Positions 1 through 6,966 of a stretch of 17,701 nucleotides of DNA are shown here, in pieces; position 1 is the stretch's first letter; every line of letters starts with the position of its first letter. Location of the stretch: contig NZ_CAJMEH010000046.1 in NCBI RefSeq assembly GCF_905212365.1, positions 1 through 17,701 of the forward strand, read 5' to 3'. The notes beneath the pieces are model-generated. The model saw nothing but the letters and a program-made list of their open reading frames with translations. It made no database searches and was not told the DNA's origin. The DNA is from an uncultured Phascolarctobacterium sp. Lineage in GTDB: Bacteria > Bacillota > Negativicutes > Acidaminococcales > Acidaminococcaceae. Both the position numbers and the translations under genes were made by a program.

Positions 1-389
1 ACGCAGCCTGCGGCAGCCGCCTTTACTTCGGCGCTGCGCCGCCCACCCAAGCGCAGCTGCGTTCCATGGCCTGGATAATCGCCATTATCTGCACGGCGCT
101 GGATTTGCCCATTCAGTACGCAACAGTCGCCACTCACGGCGAAATTGCGGTGGCCGACGGTTACGGCCCCGGCAGCGGCGACCCGGACTTGCGCTGGGAT
201 TTACTGTGGGTTCCCGACGCTGCCGACCCCAAGGTCTTTCACCAGGGCGGACATTTCCTGCGGAAGCTGGCGCGGCAGTTTAGCCAAAGGCTGAGGCCGC
301 ACCCGCCCGCTGAACTAAGCAGTACACAAGCTGCTGGTGCAGCAGGCGCAGCGGCGCCCTTGCAGGTGCCGCTGTTAGTAGAAATTTAA
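1..389 (+). CDS. Putative N-acetylmuramoyl-L-alanine amidase-like protein, 3' part (start lies outside the window)
   Basis: The reading frame is open from the left edge (first full codon at position 3) and stops with TAA at 387-389, so only the C-terminal 128 codons are visible; the ATG at 66 is internal. The stretch reading SRLYFGAAPPT, then a helix, then THGEIAVADGYGPGSGD, then LRWDLL and a Gly-Gly-x-x-Leu-Arg tail resembles the end of the amidase/peptidoglycan-recognition-like hydrolases seen in gut Firmicutes and phages, where a His in the T-H-x-E-I-A segment lies near the metal site. The last 35 or so residues (Arg/Pro/Ala-rich) are low complexity. If the assignment is right it would cut the amide bond between muramic acid and L-Ala. 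The domain call rests on motif memory from a fragment. It is followed immediately by a palindromic repeat and three small genes on the same strand. Confidence 0.5.
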   Translation, partial: AACGSRLYFGAAPPTQAQLRSMAWIIAIICTALDLPIQYATVATHGEIAVADGYGPGSGDPDLRWDLLWVPDAADPKVFHQGGHFLRKLARQFSQRLRPHPPAELSSTQAAGAAGAAAPLQVPLLVEI

Positions 390-510
390 AAACTCCCTCA
401 GTCGCTTACGCGACAGCTCCCTCAAAGAGGGAGCACAAGAAGTTCTAAAGAAACATAATTTGTGCCCCCTCCTTGAGGGGGGCTGTCACCAAAGGTGACT
501 GGGGGAGTTT
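390..510. repeat. Palindromic repeat element, copy 1 (MITE-like, about 121 bp)
   Basis: The left end begins AAACTCCCTCAGTC and the right end is GACTGGGGGAGTTT, which is its inverse with one change. The inverted match continues inward for about 48 bases per arm, through CAGCTCCCTC...GAGGGAGCACA on the left and TGTGCCCCCT...GGGGGGCTGTC on the right. Each arm contains two hairpins of its own (GTCGC/GCGAC near 401-414 and CTCCCTC/GAGGGAG near 418-433; mirrored near 464-482 and 485-499). The element starts at the base after the amidase stop codon and ends 29 bases before the DUF1659 start. No transposase is present. A related copy lies at 1007-1125. Confidence 0.8.
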
Positions 511-539
511 GCAACATCAAACAGAAAGGAAGATTACTC

Positions 540-767
540 ATGCCCATCACTAAAACTCTCGAAAAACGCTCTTTAATCTTAAACGTGGAGGATGGTTACA
601 ATGACGACGGCTCCATCAAAACCAAAGCACGCACCTACAACAAAGTCAAAGCGGCAGCTTCTGACGAAGCTATTGTGGCAGCTGCTAACGCGCTGGGCGG
701 CCTCATGGCTAACCAGGTTCACAGCGTAACCGTCAGCGAAAAGTCTAAGCTGGAAGGCGTACAATAA
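540..767 (+). CDS. DUF1659 family small protein
   Basis: A 75-residue protein beginning MPITKTLEKRSLILNVEDG, then a Lys/Thr segment (GSIKTKARTYNKVKAAASDE) and an Ala-rich helix ending in HSVTVSEKSKLEG. This matches my knowledge of the DUF1659 family: short cytosolic-looking proteins of unknown function found in Firmicutes, usually beside DUF2922. No signal peptide, membrane segment or cysteine is visible. The ATG at 540 is preceded by AGAAAGGAAG at 522-531; an in-frame GTG at 495 lies inside the repeat element and is rejected. The next gene starts 17 bases after its stop, so the two are probably translated from one message. Confidence 0.75.
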   Translation: MPITKTLEKRSLILNVEDGYNDDGSIKTKARTYNKVKAAASDEAIVAAANALGGLMANQVHSVTVSEKSKLEGVQ

Positions 768-784
768 TCAGGAGGTATTCATTC

Positions 785-997
785 ATGGATAAAGAACTGC
801 AATTAGTATTCAAAACCGATCAAGGCAAAAAGAAAATCATTACCGTGGCTAATCCCCGCGAGGACGTGACCTTGGACGAGGCACAGGCCGCTATGCAGGT
901 GCTCATCGAGCAGGCGATTTTTGAAAACGCTGCCGGCGAGCTGGCCGAAATTGCGGAAGCGCGCATGCACACCTGCAACATGACCGAGCTGCTGTAA
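785..997 (+). CDS. DUF2922 family small protein
   Basis: A 70-residue protein starting MDKELQLVFKTDQGKKKIIT, with VANPREDVTLDEAQAAMQ in the middle and a C-terminal segment predicted as strand (ELAEIAEARMHTCNMTELL). The pattern, a beta hairpin carrying LVFKT, then P-R-x-D-x-T, then a helix, fits the DUF2922 family, whose function is unknown. It follows DUF1659 by 17 bases with a strong AGGAGG ribosome binding site at 771-776. The DUF1659-DUF2922 pairing is common in Firmicutes genomes and supports both calls. A second copy of the palindromic repeat begins about 10 bases after its stop. Confidence 0.75.
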   Translation: MDKELQLVFKTDQGKKKIITVANPREDVTLDEAQAAMQVLIEQAIFENAAGELAEIAEARMHTCNMTELL

Positions 998-1006
998 GGT
1001 AATTAA

Positions 1007-1125
1007 GCTCACTCCCCCAGTCATTTTGCAAGCAAAATGCCAGCCCCCTCTCAGAGGGGGCACAAGATAGCAAAGTTTTCGCTAAACTTTTTTGCCCACT
1101 CCTTGAGGTAGCTGGGGGAGCAAGC
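1007..1125. repeat. Palindromic repeat element, copy 2 (degenerate)
   Basis: The ends read GCTCACTCCCCCAG (1007-1020) and CTGGGGGAGCAAGC (1112-1125), inverted with two mismatches. The left arm keeps both sub-hairpins found in copy 1 (CATTTTGC/GCAAAATG near 1022-1039 and CCCCCTC/GAGGGGG near 1044-1060, then CACAAGA). The right arm has GCCCACTCCTTGAGG but has lost the GTCACC/GGTGAC hairpin. The centre holds an AAAGTTT/AAACTTT stem around 1073-1090. It separates DUF2922 from the YvrJ gene and looks like an older or deleted version of the element at 390-510. Confidence 0.75.
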
Positions 1126-1146
1126 ATCAATAAGGAGCTGATTTAC

Positions 1147-1296
1147 ATGGAGCTGGACAAGCTGCTGACGGCGGCTGCCGATTATGGCTTCCCCATGCTG
1201 GTGAGCTGTTACCTGCTGGTACGCATGGAAAGCAAAATCGATAAGCTGAGCGCCAACATCGACGCCCTGACCCGCGTACTTGCCGCCGCTAAGTAA
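1147..1296 (+). CDS. YvrJ family small membrane protein
   Basis: A 49-residue reading frame starting with ATG at 1147 and ending TAA at 1294-1296. The protein has a short N-terminal helix, a single hydrophobic segment (about residues 13-26, YGFPMLVSCYLLVR) and an amphipathic C-terminal helix with MESKIDKL and NIDALTRVL repeats. The G-F-P-x-x-V-x-x-Y-L-L-V-R-x-E pattern is the hallmark of the YvrJ family, whose function is unknown. A ribosome binding site AAGGAG is at 1132-1137. One membrane span plus a charged tail gives it a holin-like outline, but that resemblance is only architectural. It is the last gene of the small-protein cluster and is followed by a terminator. Confidence 0.8.
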   Translation: MELDKLLTAAADYGFPMLVSCYLLVRMESKIDKLSANIDALTRVLAAAK

Positions 1297-1312
1297 ACTA
1301 AATACCGCTCAC

Positions 1313-1338
1313 GCCCGGTCATAGCGGCCGGGCTTTTT
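1313..1338 (+). terminator. Rho-independent terminator after the YvrJ gene
   Basis: The stem GCCCGG (1313-1318) pairs with CCGGGC (1328-1333) and is followed at once by TTTTT (1334-1338). It closes the small-protein cluster 17 bases after the YvrJ stop. Confidence 0.8.
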
Positions 1339-1379
1339 CTATGCCCCAACGCCCTGTTTTTACTTCACATTCTTGTCGC

Positions 1380-1409
1380 TTGACGCAGGCGCATCAAGGA
1401 GCCTATAAT
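1380..1409 (+). promoter_or_regulatory. Sigma-70-type promoter of the RND efflux operon
   Basis: TTGACG at 1380-1385 and TATAAT at 1404-1409 are separated by 18 bases, close to consensus. Transcription would start near 1416, giving a leader of about 30 bases before the membrane fusion protein gene. Confidence 0.75.
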
Positions 1410-1428
1410 TTAATTAAACGATTAAATT
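1407..1428. promoter_or_regulatory. Candidate operator, inverted repeat over the RND operon transcription start
   Basis: AATTTAAT (1407-1414) and ATTAAATT (1421-1428) form a perfect 8-base inverted repeat around a 6-base spacer. It overlaps the end of the -10 box and the predicted start site, where a dimeric repressor (TetR or MarR type are common for RND pumps) would block transcription. No regulator gene is adjacent, and the AT-rich sequence raises the chance of a fortuitous palindrome. Confidence 0.45.
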
Positions 1429-1448
1429 TGTACAGCGTGGTGAGTATG

Positions 1449-2564
1449 ATGAAAAAAATTCTAAGTAATCCCGCTAACCAAAAGAAGCTGGCCCTGGCCT
1501 TAGCCGTGCTCGTCCTGGCTGCAGGCGGAGCCCTTCTGTACCGCAATATTACCAATACGCCGGAGCCAGCCAAAGTTATCCCGCTGGTACGCACCTTTAC
1601 CGCAGGCGCTGCGGCAGCCGACGACGGCAGCGTTTACCCAGGCGAGGTGCGCGGCCGTTACGAAAGCCAGCTGGCCTTTCAGGTTGCAGGCAAGATTAAC
1701 GCCCGTCTGGTAAACGTGGGCGACCGTGTGACTGCCGGGCAAGTGCTGCTGACGCTGGACCCCAAGGACGTTAACCAAAACGTGGAGGCAGCCAGCGCCC
1801 AGCTGGCCAGCGCCGCCGCCAACCACAAGCTGGCAGCCGACAACGCCGCCCGCTATAACTCCCTGTATGCTCAGGGAGCCATCAGCGAAGCCATGCGCGA
1901 CCAATATAATACCCAGCTGGAAGCAGCCAGCGCCGCTTTGCGTCAGGCCCAGGCCCAAGCTAACATCAGCAGCCATCAGCTGGGCTATACGCAGCTCGTC
2001 AGCGACGCCGACGGCGTAGTAGCCGCCGTTAATGCGGAAATAGGCCAGGTAGTGGCCGCCGGGACGCCCATCGCTACGGTGGTGCGCAGCGGCCAGCGCG
2101 AAATACAAATCAATGTTCCCGAAGACGCGCGTGTGCAGCTGGGCCAGCCTGCGCAAATCAGCTTTTGGGCGCTGCCCAACGTAACTGCTGCGGGTACGGT
2201 GCGGGAAATTGCTCCCATGGCCGACCCGGTAGCGCGCACCTATAAGGTCTGCATCGCCGTGCCCGACCTGCCTGCGGACGCCCGCCTAGGCATGACCGCC
2301 AAGGTCACGCTGCTCAGCGGCGCAGATAGCTCCCAGCTTCTGGTTATTCCGGCCAACGCGCTTTATCAGGTAGGCGAACAGCCCCAAGTATGGGTAGTAC
2401 GCGACAAGCGCGCCCAGCTGACCGACGTGCAGATAGCTGGGTACGAAGGCAATATGGTGCGCATTGCCGGCGGCTTAACCCCCGGCGACGTTATTATTAC
2501 CGCAGGGCTGAGCAAGCTTAACCCCAATCAGGAGGTGCGTGTGGAGGAAGGCGGTGAGCCCTGA
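1449..2564 (+). CDS. RND efflux periplasmic adaptor (membrane fusion protein, HlyD/AcrA-like)
   Basis: A 371-residue adaptor that would bridge the inner-membrane pump encoded next and an outer-membrane channel. It has an N-terminal membrane segment (about residues 14-30, LALALAVLVLAAGG) without a lipobox Cys; a barrel-sandwich half with YPGEVRGRYESQLAFQVAGK and VGDRVTAGQVLLTLDP; an Ala/Gln-rich alpha-helical hairpin; the second lipoyl half (DADGVVAAVNAEIGQVVAAG); and beta-barrel and membrane-proximal domains ending in GLTPGDVIITAGL. That order is standard for the family, as is the length. The start is ATG 1449, four bases after GGTGAG (1439-1444); ATG 1446 is too close to that site. Its stop overlaps the next gene's ATG by one base (TGATG), so the pair is translationally coupled. 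No outer-membrane factor gene is present here. Confidence 0.9.
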   Translation: MKKILSNPANQKKLALALAVLVLAAGGALLYRNITNTPEPAKVIPLVRTFTAGAAAADDGSVYPGEVRGRYESQLAFQVAGKINARLVNVGDRVTAGQVLLTLDPKDVNQNVEAASAQLASAAANHKLAADNAARYNSLYAQGAISEAMRDQYNTQLEAASAALRQAQAQANISSHQLGYTQLVSDADGVVAAVNAEIGQVVAAGTPIATVVRSGQREIQINVPEDARVQLGQPAQISFWALPNVTAAGTVREIAPMADPVARTYKVCIAVPDLPADARLGMTAKVTLLSGADSSQLLVIPANALYQVGEQPQVWVVRDKRAQLTDVQIAGYEGNMVRIAGGLTPGDVIITAGLSKLNPNQEVRVEEGGEP

Positions 2565-5500
2565 TGTCCGCTGATAAGCACGATAAAATACAAAGCAACT
2601 GGGCGTCCTGGTCCATCGACCACCGCCAATTAGTATACTTCTTTGCCTTTTTAGTATTGGTTATGGGGCTTTTTGCCTTTAAAGCCTTAGGACGCAGCGA
2701 GGACCCCAGCTTCGCCGTCAAGCAGATGGTGGTGTCCGCCGCCTGGCCCGGAGCCAGCGCCAAGGACGTGGAAATGCATCTGACCAATACCATTGAAAAG
2801 GAAATCCAGAACCTGCCGCAGATAGACAAAATCACCAGCTATTCCCGTCCCGGCAGCTGCGTCATTACCGTCACGCTCAAGGACGAGGTGACGGGCAATC
2901 TGGTGCGCCAGCGCTGGCTGGAGCTGCGCAATATGGTGGGCGACGCCCAAAGCAAGCTGCCCACAGGCAGCTACGGCCCTTACTATAACGACCGCTTCGA
3001 CGACGTGTACGGCAATATTTACGCCCTCACCGGCGACGGCTATTCCTACGAGGATATGCGCCGGTATGCGGAAAAAATCAAGCTGGACTTTTTCGCTGTC
3101 CCCGACGTCAAAAAGGTAGAGCTGGTCGGCGTACAGACGGAAAAAATCTTCGTGCAGATGCAGACCGATAAGCTGGCGCGACTGGGGCTGGACCTGCAAA
3201 CCATCGCGGCCACCGTCAAGGCGCAGACCGCCGTTACTCCCTCCGGCATGGTGGAAACGGACACGGCCAACGCCTACCTGCGCATTACCGGCAGCCCCAG
3301 CAGCGTGGAAAATATTGCGGCGATACCCATTAACGCCAACGGTAAAATATTCCGTTTGGGCGATATTGCGCAAATCAGCCGCGGCTACGCCGACCCGCCC
3401 GACCCCTTAATGTATTATAACGGCCAGCCTGCCGTGGGCATCGCCATCTCCATGGAAGACGGCGGCAACAATATTCAGTTGGGCGAAAATCTGGCTAAAG
3501 AAATAACCCGTATTCAAAAAGAGCTTCCTCTGGGCTTGGAACTCAACCAGGTAGCCAATCAGCCGGAGGTTGTCAAAAATTCCATCAGCGAATTCAGCCA
3601 AAGTTTATACGAAGCCATCATTATCGTGCTGGCCGTCAGCCTGTTCAGCCTGGGAAAACGCGCCGGCTATGTCATTTCCTGCTGCATCCCTTTGATTCTG
3701 CTGGGCTCCTTCGCCGCTATGCTGGCGCTGGGCATAGACCTGCATAAGGTATCGCTGGGCGCGCTGGTTATTTCCCTTGGCATGCTGGTGGACGACGCCA
3801 TCGTAGTCGTGGAGCTGATGGAAGTCAAAATGTCCGAAGGCATGGAGCGCAAGGAGGCCGCCTCCTACGCCTTCAAGACCTGCGCCTGGCCCCTGTTCAC
3901 CGGCACGGTTATTACCTGCCTGGGCTTTATGCCCATCGCCTTTTCCCAGGCTTCCGCTTCGGAATTTGCCTACAGCCTCTTTCCCGTGATGAGCGTAACG
4001 CTGCTGCTGAGCTGGCTGGTATCGGCCACGCTGGCGCCGGTGCTGGGCTACGAATGGATTCGCCCCAGCGTCATTAAGGCCGACAGCTACGACAGTTTCT
4101 TCTATCGCCAGTTCCGCAGCCTGCTGCAATGGTCGCTGAAGCATAAGGCAATTATCATCGGTATCACCGCCGCGCTGCTCAGCGTATCCGTCTATATGCT
4201 GCGCTTTGTCAGTCAGGAATTTTTCCCCGCCTCCGTGCGTCCGGAGCTTTTAGTAGAGCTGAATCTTCCCGAAGGCAGCTCCATTAAAAATACCGACGCC
4301 GCGGCGCGCAAGCTGACCGAACTCATCAAGGACGACGAAGACCTGGACCACGTCAGCACCTATATCGGCAAAAGCGCGCCCCGCTTCGTGCTGGTTATCG
4401 ACCCGGTGCAGCCGCGGGATAATTACGCCCAGCGGGTAGTGGTAGCCAAAAGCGTGGAGGCGCGCCAGCGTTTGGATAAACGCATCAATCAGCTGGCAGC
4501 CGAGCAGCTGCCGGAGGCCGTAGCCTACTCCCGCACTATTCCTCTGGGTCCGCCCGCTCCCTATCCGGTAATGCTGCGCGTCAGCGGCAGCGACGATAAG
4601 CAGGTCAAGGCCTACGCTCAAAAGGTGCGCGAGGTTATGGCGGCGCATCCCTATGTGAATATGACGCGGCTGGACTGGCTGGAGCAAAGCAATGCCGTTA
4701 AAATAGCCATTGATAACGATAAGCTGCTGCAAATGGGCCTGACGCGGCAGGCCGTAGCCACCGCTTTGCAGGCGCAGGTATCCGGCTACACCGCCGCCAC
4801 CTATCTGGAGGGCGACCAGGAAATCGGCATCGTTTTCCGCCTGGACCCCAAGGAACGGGCCGATATTTCGCAGCTGGAGGCAGTCGCTATCCCCACCAGC
4901 AAAGGCGCGGTTACGCTGTCCCAGGTAGCGCGGGTGGAATATACCAGCGAGGATAATATCATCTGGCGGCGCAACCTGCGTCCCACCATCACCGTCAACG
5001 GCGGTCTTGTTCCCGGCGTTACGGGCAACGACGTGACCAAGGAAATTTATGACCAGCTGGCAGAGCTGCGTTCACAGCTACCCGCAGGCATGACCATCGA
5101 AATCGGCGGCTCGCTGGAGGACAGCAAAAAAACTTTAAACTATCTGCTGCAGCCCGTGCCCTTTATGGTTCTGCTGATTATGATTCTCATTATGCTGCAA
5201 TTACAGGACGTCCGCAAACTGGCAGCCATTATGCTGACCGCCCCCATGGGCATCATCGGCGTAATTTTCGGCCTGCTGCTGTTTAACGCTTCGCTGGGCT
5301 TTATGGCGGAGCTGGGCATTTTGGCGCTGACGGGTACTATCATCCGCAACAGCATGGTCATCGTCGACCAAATCCAGCAGCATCTGGACGCAGGCATGAC
5401 GCCCGCCGAGGCTATTATCGAATCGGCCATCGTCCGCTTCCGTCCCATTATGCTGGCCGCTTTTACTACTATTCTGGGCCTTATCCCCATGTTCGCCAGC

Positions 5501-5614
5501 CAATTCTGGAACGCCATGGCCGTAGCCATCGCCTGCGGTCTGACGGGCGCCACGCTGCTGACGCTGGTCGTGCTGCCCGTACTGTATGCCATTATTTTCA
5601 GAGTGAAGGCGTAA
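2564..5614 (+). CDS. RND family efflux pump, inner-membrane permease (HAE/AcrB-type)
   Basis: A 1016-residue proton-driven transporter of the AcrB/MexB superfamily, of normal length. TM1 is near residues 22-40, followed by a large periplasmic loop, a TM2-TM6 block from about 348, a second periplasmic loop and TM8-TM12 from about 858. TM4 carries the proton-relay pair Asp410-Asp411 in GMLVDDAIVVVE. In TM10 the segment GTIIRNSMVIVDQ places Arg928 where AcrB has Lys940. Substrates cannot be read from the sequence; drugs, dyes, bile salts or lipids are all possible. It begins on the last base of the adaptor stop, with GGTGAG at 2553-2558. A TolC-type partner must be encoded elsewhere. A bidirectional terminator follows 22 bases after its stop. 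Confidence 0.93.
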   Translation: MSADKHDKIQSNWASWSIDHRQLVYFFAFLVLVMGLFAFKALGRSEDPSFAVKQMVVSAAWPGASAKDVEMHLTNTIEKEIQNLPQIDKITSYSRPGSCVITVTLKDEVTGNLVRQRWLELRNMVGDAQSKLPTGSYGPYYNDRFDDVYGNIYALTGDGYSYEDMRRYAEKIKLDFFAVPDVKKVELVGVQTEKIFVQMQTDKLARLGLDLQTIAATVKAQTAVTPSGMVETDTANAYLRITGSPSSVENIAAIPINANGKIFRLGDIAQISRGYADPPDPLMYYNGQPAVGIAISMEDGGNNIQLGENLAKEITRIQKELPLGLELNQVANQPEVVKNSISEFSQSLYEAIIIVLAVSLFSLGKRAGYVISCCIPLILLGSFAAMLALGIDLHKVSLGALVISLGMLVDDAIVVVELMEVKMSEGMERKEAASYAFKTCAWPLFTGTVITCLGFMPIAFSQASASEFAYSLFPVMSVTLLLSWLVSATLAPVLGYEWIRPSVIKADSYDSFFYRQFRSLLQWSLKHKAIIIGITAALLSVSVYMLRFVSQEFFPASVRPELLVELNLPEGSSIKNTDAAARKLTELIKDDEDLDHVSTYIGKSAPRFVLVIDPVQPRDNYAQRVVVAKSVEARQRLDKRINQLAAEQLPEAVAYSRTIPLGPPAPYPVMLRVSGSDDKQVKAYAQKVREVMAAHPYVNMTRLDWLEQSNAVKIAIDNDKLLQMGLTRQAVATALQAQVSGYTAATYLEGDQEIGIVFRLDPKERADISQLEAVAIPTSKGAVTLSQVARVEYTSEDNIIWRRNLRPTITVNGGLVPGVTGNDVTKEIYDQLAELRSQLPAGMTIEIGGSLEDSKKTLNYLLQPVPFMVLLIMILIMLQLQDVRKLAAIMLTAPMGIIGVIFGLLLFNASLGFMAELGILALTGTIIRNSMVIVDQIQQHLDAGMTPAEAIIESAIVRFRPIMLAAFTTILGLIPMFASQFWNAMAVAIACGLTGATLLTLVVLPVLYAIIFRVKA

Positions 5615-5635
5615 AGTGAAAATAGTTAAGCCATA

Positions 5636-5679
5636 AAAATAAGCTGTACTTCCGCAAATCAGGAAATACAGCTTATTTT
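5636..5679. terminator. Bidirectional terminator between the RND operon and pepT
   Basis: AAAATAAGCTGTA (5636-5648) is perfectly complementary to TACAGCTTATTTT (5667-5679). The A-tract/T-tract ends let the hairpin act in both directions, serving the rightward RND operon and the leftward operon ending with pepT. Confidence 0.85.
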
Positions 5680-5701
5680 ATTTAATACGTATAAGAATTC
5701 C

Positions 5702-6922
5702 TCACGCCTGCACCAAATGCACCAAAACTTCCACCAGCTTTTGCAAAGACTGCAGGGGCAGGTATTCAAAGCGGCCGTGGAAATTGTGCCCGCCGGTAAA
5801 AATATTGGGACAGGGCAGCCCCATAGCCGACAGCAGCGAACCGTCCGTGCCGCCGCGTACCGGCGTCAGCACCGGCTCCACGCCTGCTGTGCGCATAGCA
5901 GCTTCGGCCCGCTCCACAATCTCAAACACCGGCGTAATGTATTCTTTCATATTGCAGTAACAATCCTTCAGCGTACATTCCACCGTATCTGCGCCGTACT
6001 TTTGCTGCATAAAGCGGGCAAGCCCCAGCAAATATTCCTTGCGCTGCTCTAAAAGCTGCTTATCGTGGTCGCGCAGAATCATGTCTATTTCTACTTTATC
6101 CGTACCGCCCTCGATGCGCAGCGTATGATAAAAGCCATCGTAGCCTTCGGTATATTCCGGACGTTCGCCCATGGGCAAAGCCAGCTGCCATTCGGCGGCC
6201 ATGGTCACAGCGTTGCGCATTTTATTTTTCGCGCTGCCGGGATGAACGGATACGCCATGGAAAACCACATGCGCATTGCAGGCGTTAAAGGTTTCGTAGT
6301 TCAGCTCGCCCAAAGCGCCGCCGTCCACCGTGTAGGCAAAGTCCGCGCCAAATTTTGCCAGCGGAAAATGCTCCGTGCCGCGGCCAACCTCCTCGTCCGG
6401 CGTGAAGGCCAGACGCAGCTTGCCGTGCTTGATTTCGGGATGGGCCAGCAGGTATTCGCAGGCCGTCACGATAGCGCAGACGCCTGCCTTATCGTCAGCT
6501 CCCAGCAGAGTAGTACCGTCGGAGGTAATAATATCCTGCCCCACATAATTAAGCAGCTCCGGGAAATCCTCCGGCCGCAGCGCGTCCTTATCGTTCAGCT
6601 TGACATCTCTGCCGTCATAATTTTTATGCAGCTGCACCTGTACGTTAGCGCCGCTGGCCTCGCAGCTGGTATCCATGTGGGCGATTAAGCCAATTACCGG
6701 CGCAGCTTCGGCTCCGTTGGCAGGCAGGGTCGCCAGCACATAGCCGTACTCCGTCATTTCTACTTCACTTAAGCCCACGCGCTGCAGCTCCTCCGTCAAA
6801 TAGCGGGCTAAGTCCAGCTCGCGCTCCGCACTGGGGAAGGACGCGGATTTATCGTCCGAGGTCGTATCTATCTGCGCATAGGCAGTAAACCGCTTCAATA
6901 AAGCTTCCTGAGAAATATTCAT
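5702..6922 (-). CDS. pepT: Peptidase T (tripeptide aminopeptidase, M20B)
   Basis: A 406-residue cytosolic zinc aminopeptidase that releases the N-terminal residue of tripeptides. The M20 motifs are all present: AHMDTS with His82 and the catalytic Asp84, GADDKAG with bridging Asp143, FTPDEEVGRG with the Glu177-Glu178 pair, YTVDGG with Asp200, and near the C-terminus GGTDGS followed by FTGGHNFHG containing the final His ligand (379 or 382). Length and spacing match E. coli PepT. The ATG at 6922 follows AAAGAAG about seven bases upstream. It is the last gene of the leftward operon, 44 bases after folK, with no internal terminator seen; its link to folate genes looks like simple co-transcription. 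Confidence 0.95.
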   Translation of the reverse strand: MNISQEALLKRFTAYAQIDTTSDDKSASFPSAERELDLARYLTEELQRVGLSEVEMTEYGYVLATLPANGAEAAPVIGLIAHMDTSCEASGANVQVQLHKNYDGRDVKLNDKDALRPEDFPELLNYVGQDIITSDGTTLLGADDKAGVCAIVTACEYLLAHPEIKHGKLRLAFTPDEEVGRGTEHFPLAKFGADFAYTVDGGALGELNYETFNACNAHVVFHGVSVHPGSAKNKMRNAVTMAAEWQLALPMGERPEYTEGYDGFYHTLRIEGGTDKVEIDMILRDHDKQLLEQRKEYLLGLARFMQQKYGADTVECTLKDCYCNMKEYITPVFEIVERAEAAMRTAGVEPVLTPVRGGTDGSLLSAMGLPCPNIFTGGHNFHGRFEYLPLQSLQKLVEVLVHLVQA

Positions 6923-6966
6923 AGTATTACTTCTTTCGTCTTACACTAAATTTAATTGCTGCAATA

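Noticed and set aside
390..510. Palindromic element as an ordinary terminator of the amidase gene
   Set aside because: It is far larger than a terminator, lacks a U-run after the stems, and a related copy occurs nearby, so a mobile or repetitive origin fits better.
390..1125. CRISPR array formed by the repeated CTCCCCCAG motifs
   Set aside because: The repeats are inverted pairs within two separate elements rather than direct repeats with regular spacers, and there are no cas genes.
1500..2156. 218-codon minus-strand frame inside the membrane fusion protein gene
   Set aside because: Overlaps a clear adaptor gene completely and shows no recognisable domain.
6065..6688. 207-codon plus-strand open frame opposite pepT
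   Set aside because: Antisense to a gene with every M20B motif intact; His/Ala/Gln-rich translation typical of a shadow frame.
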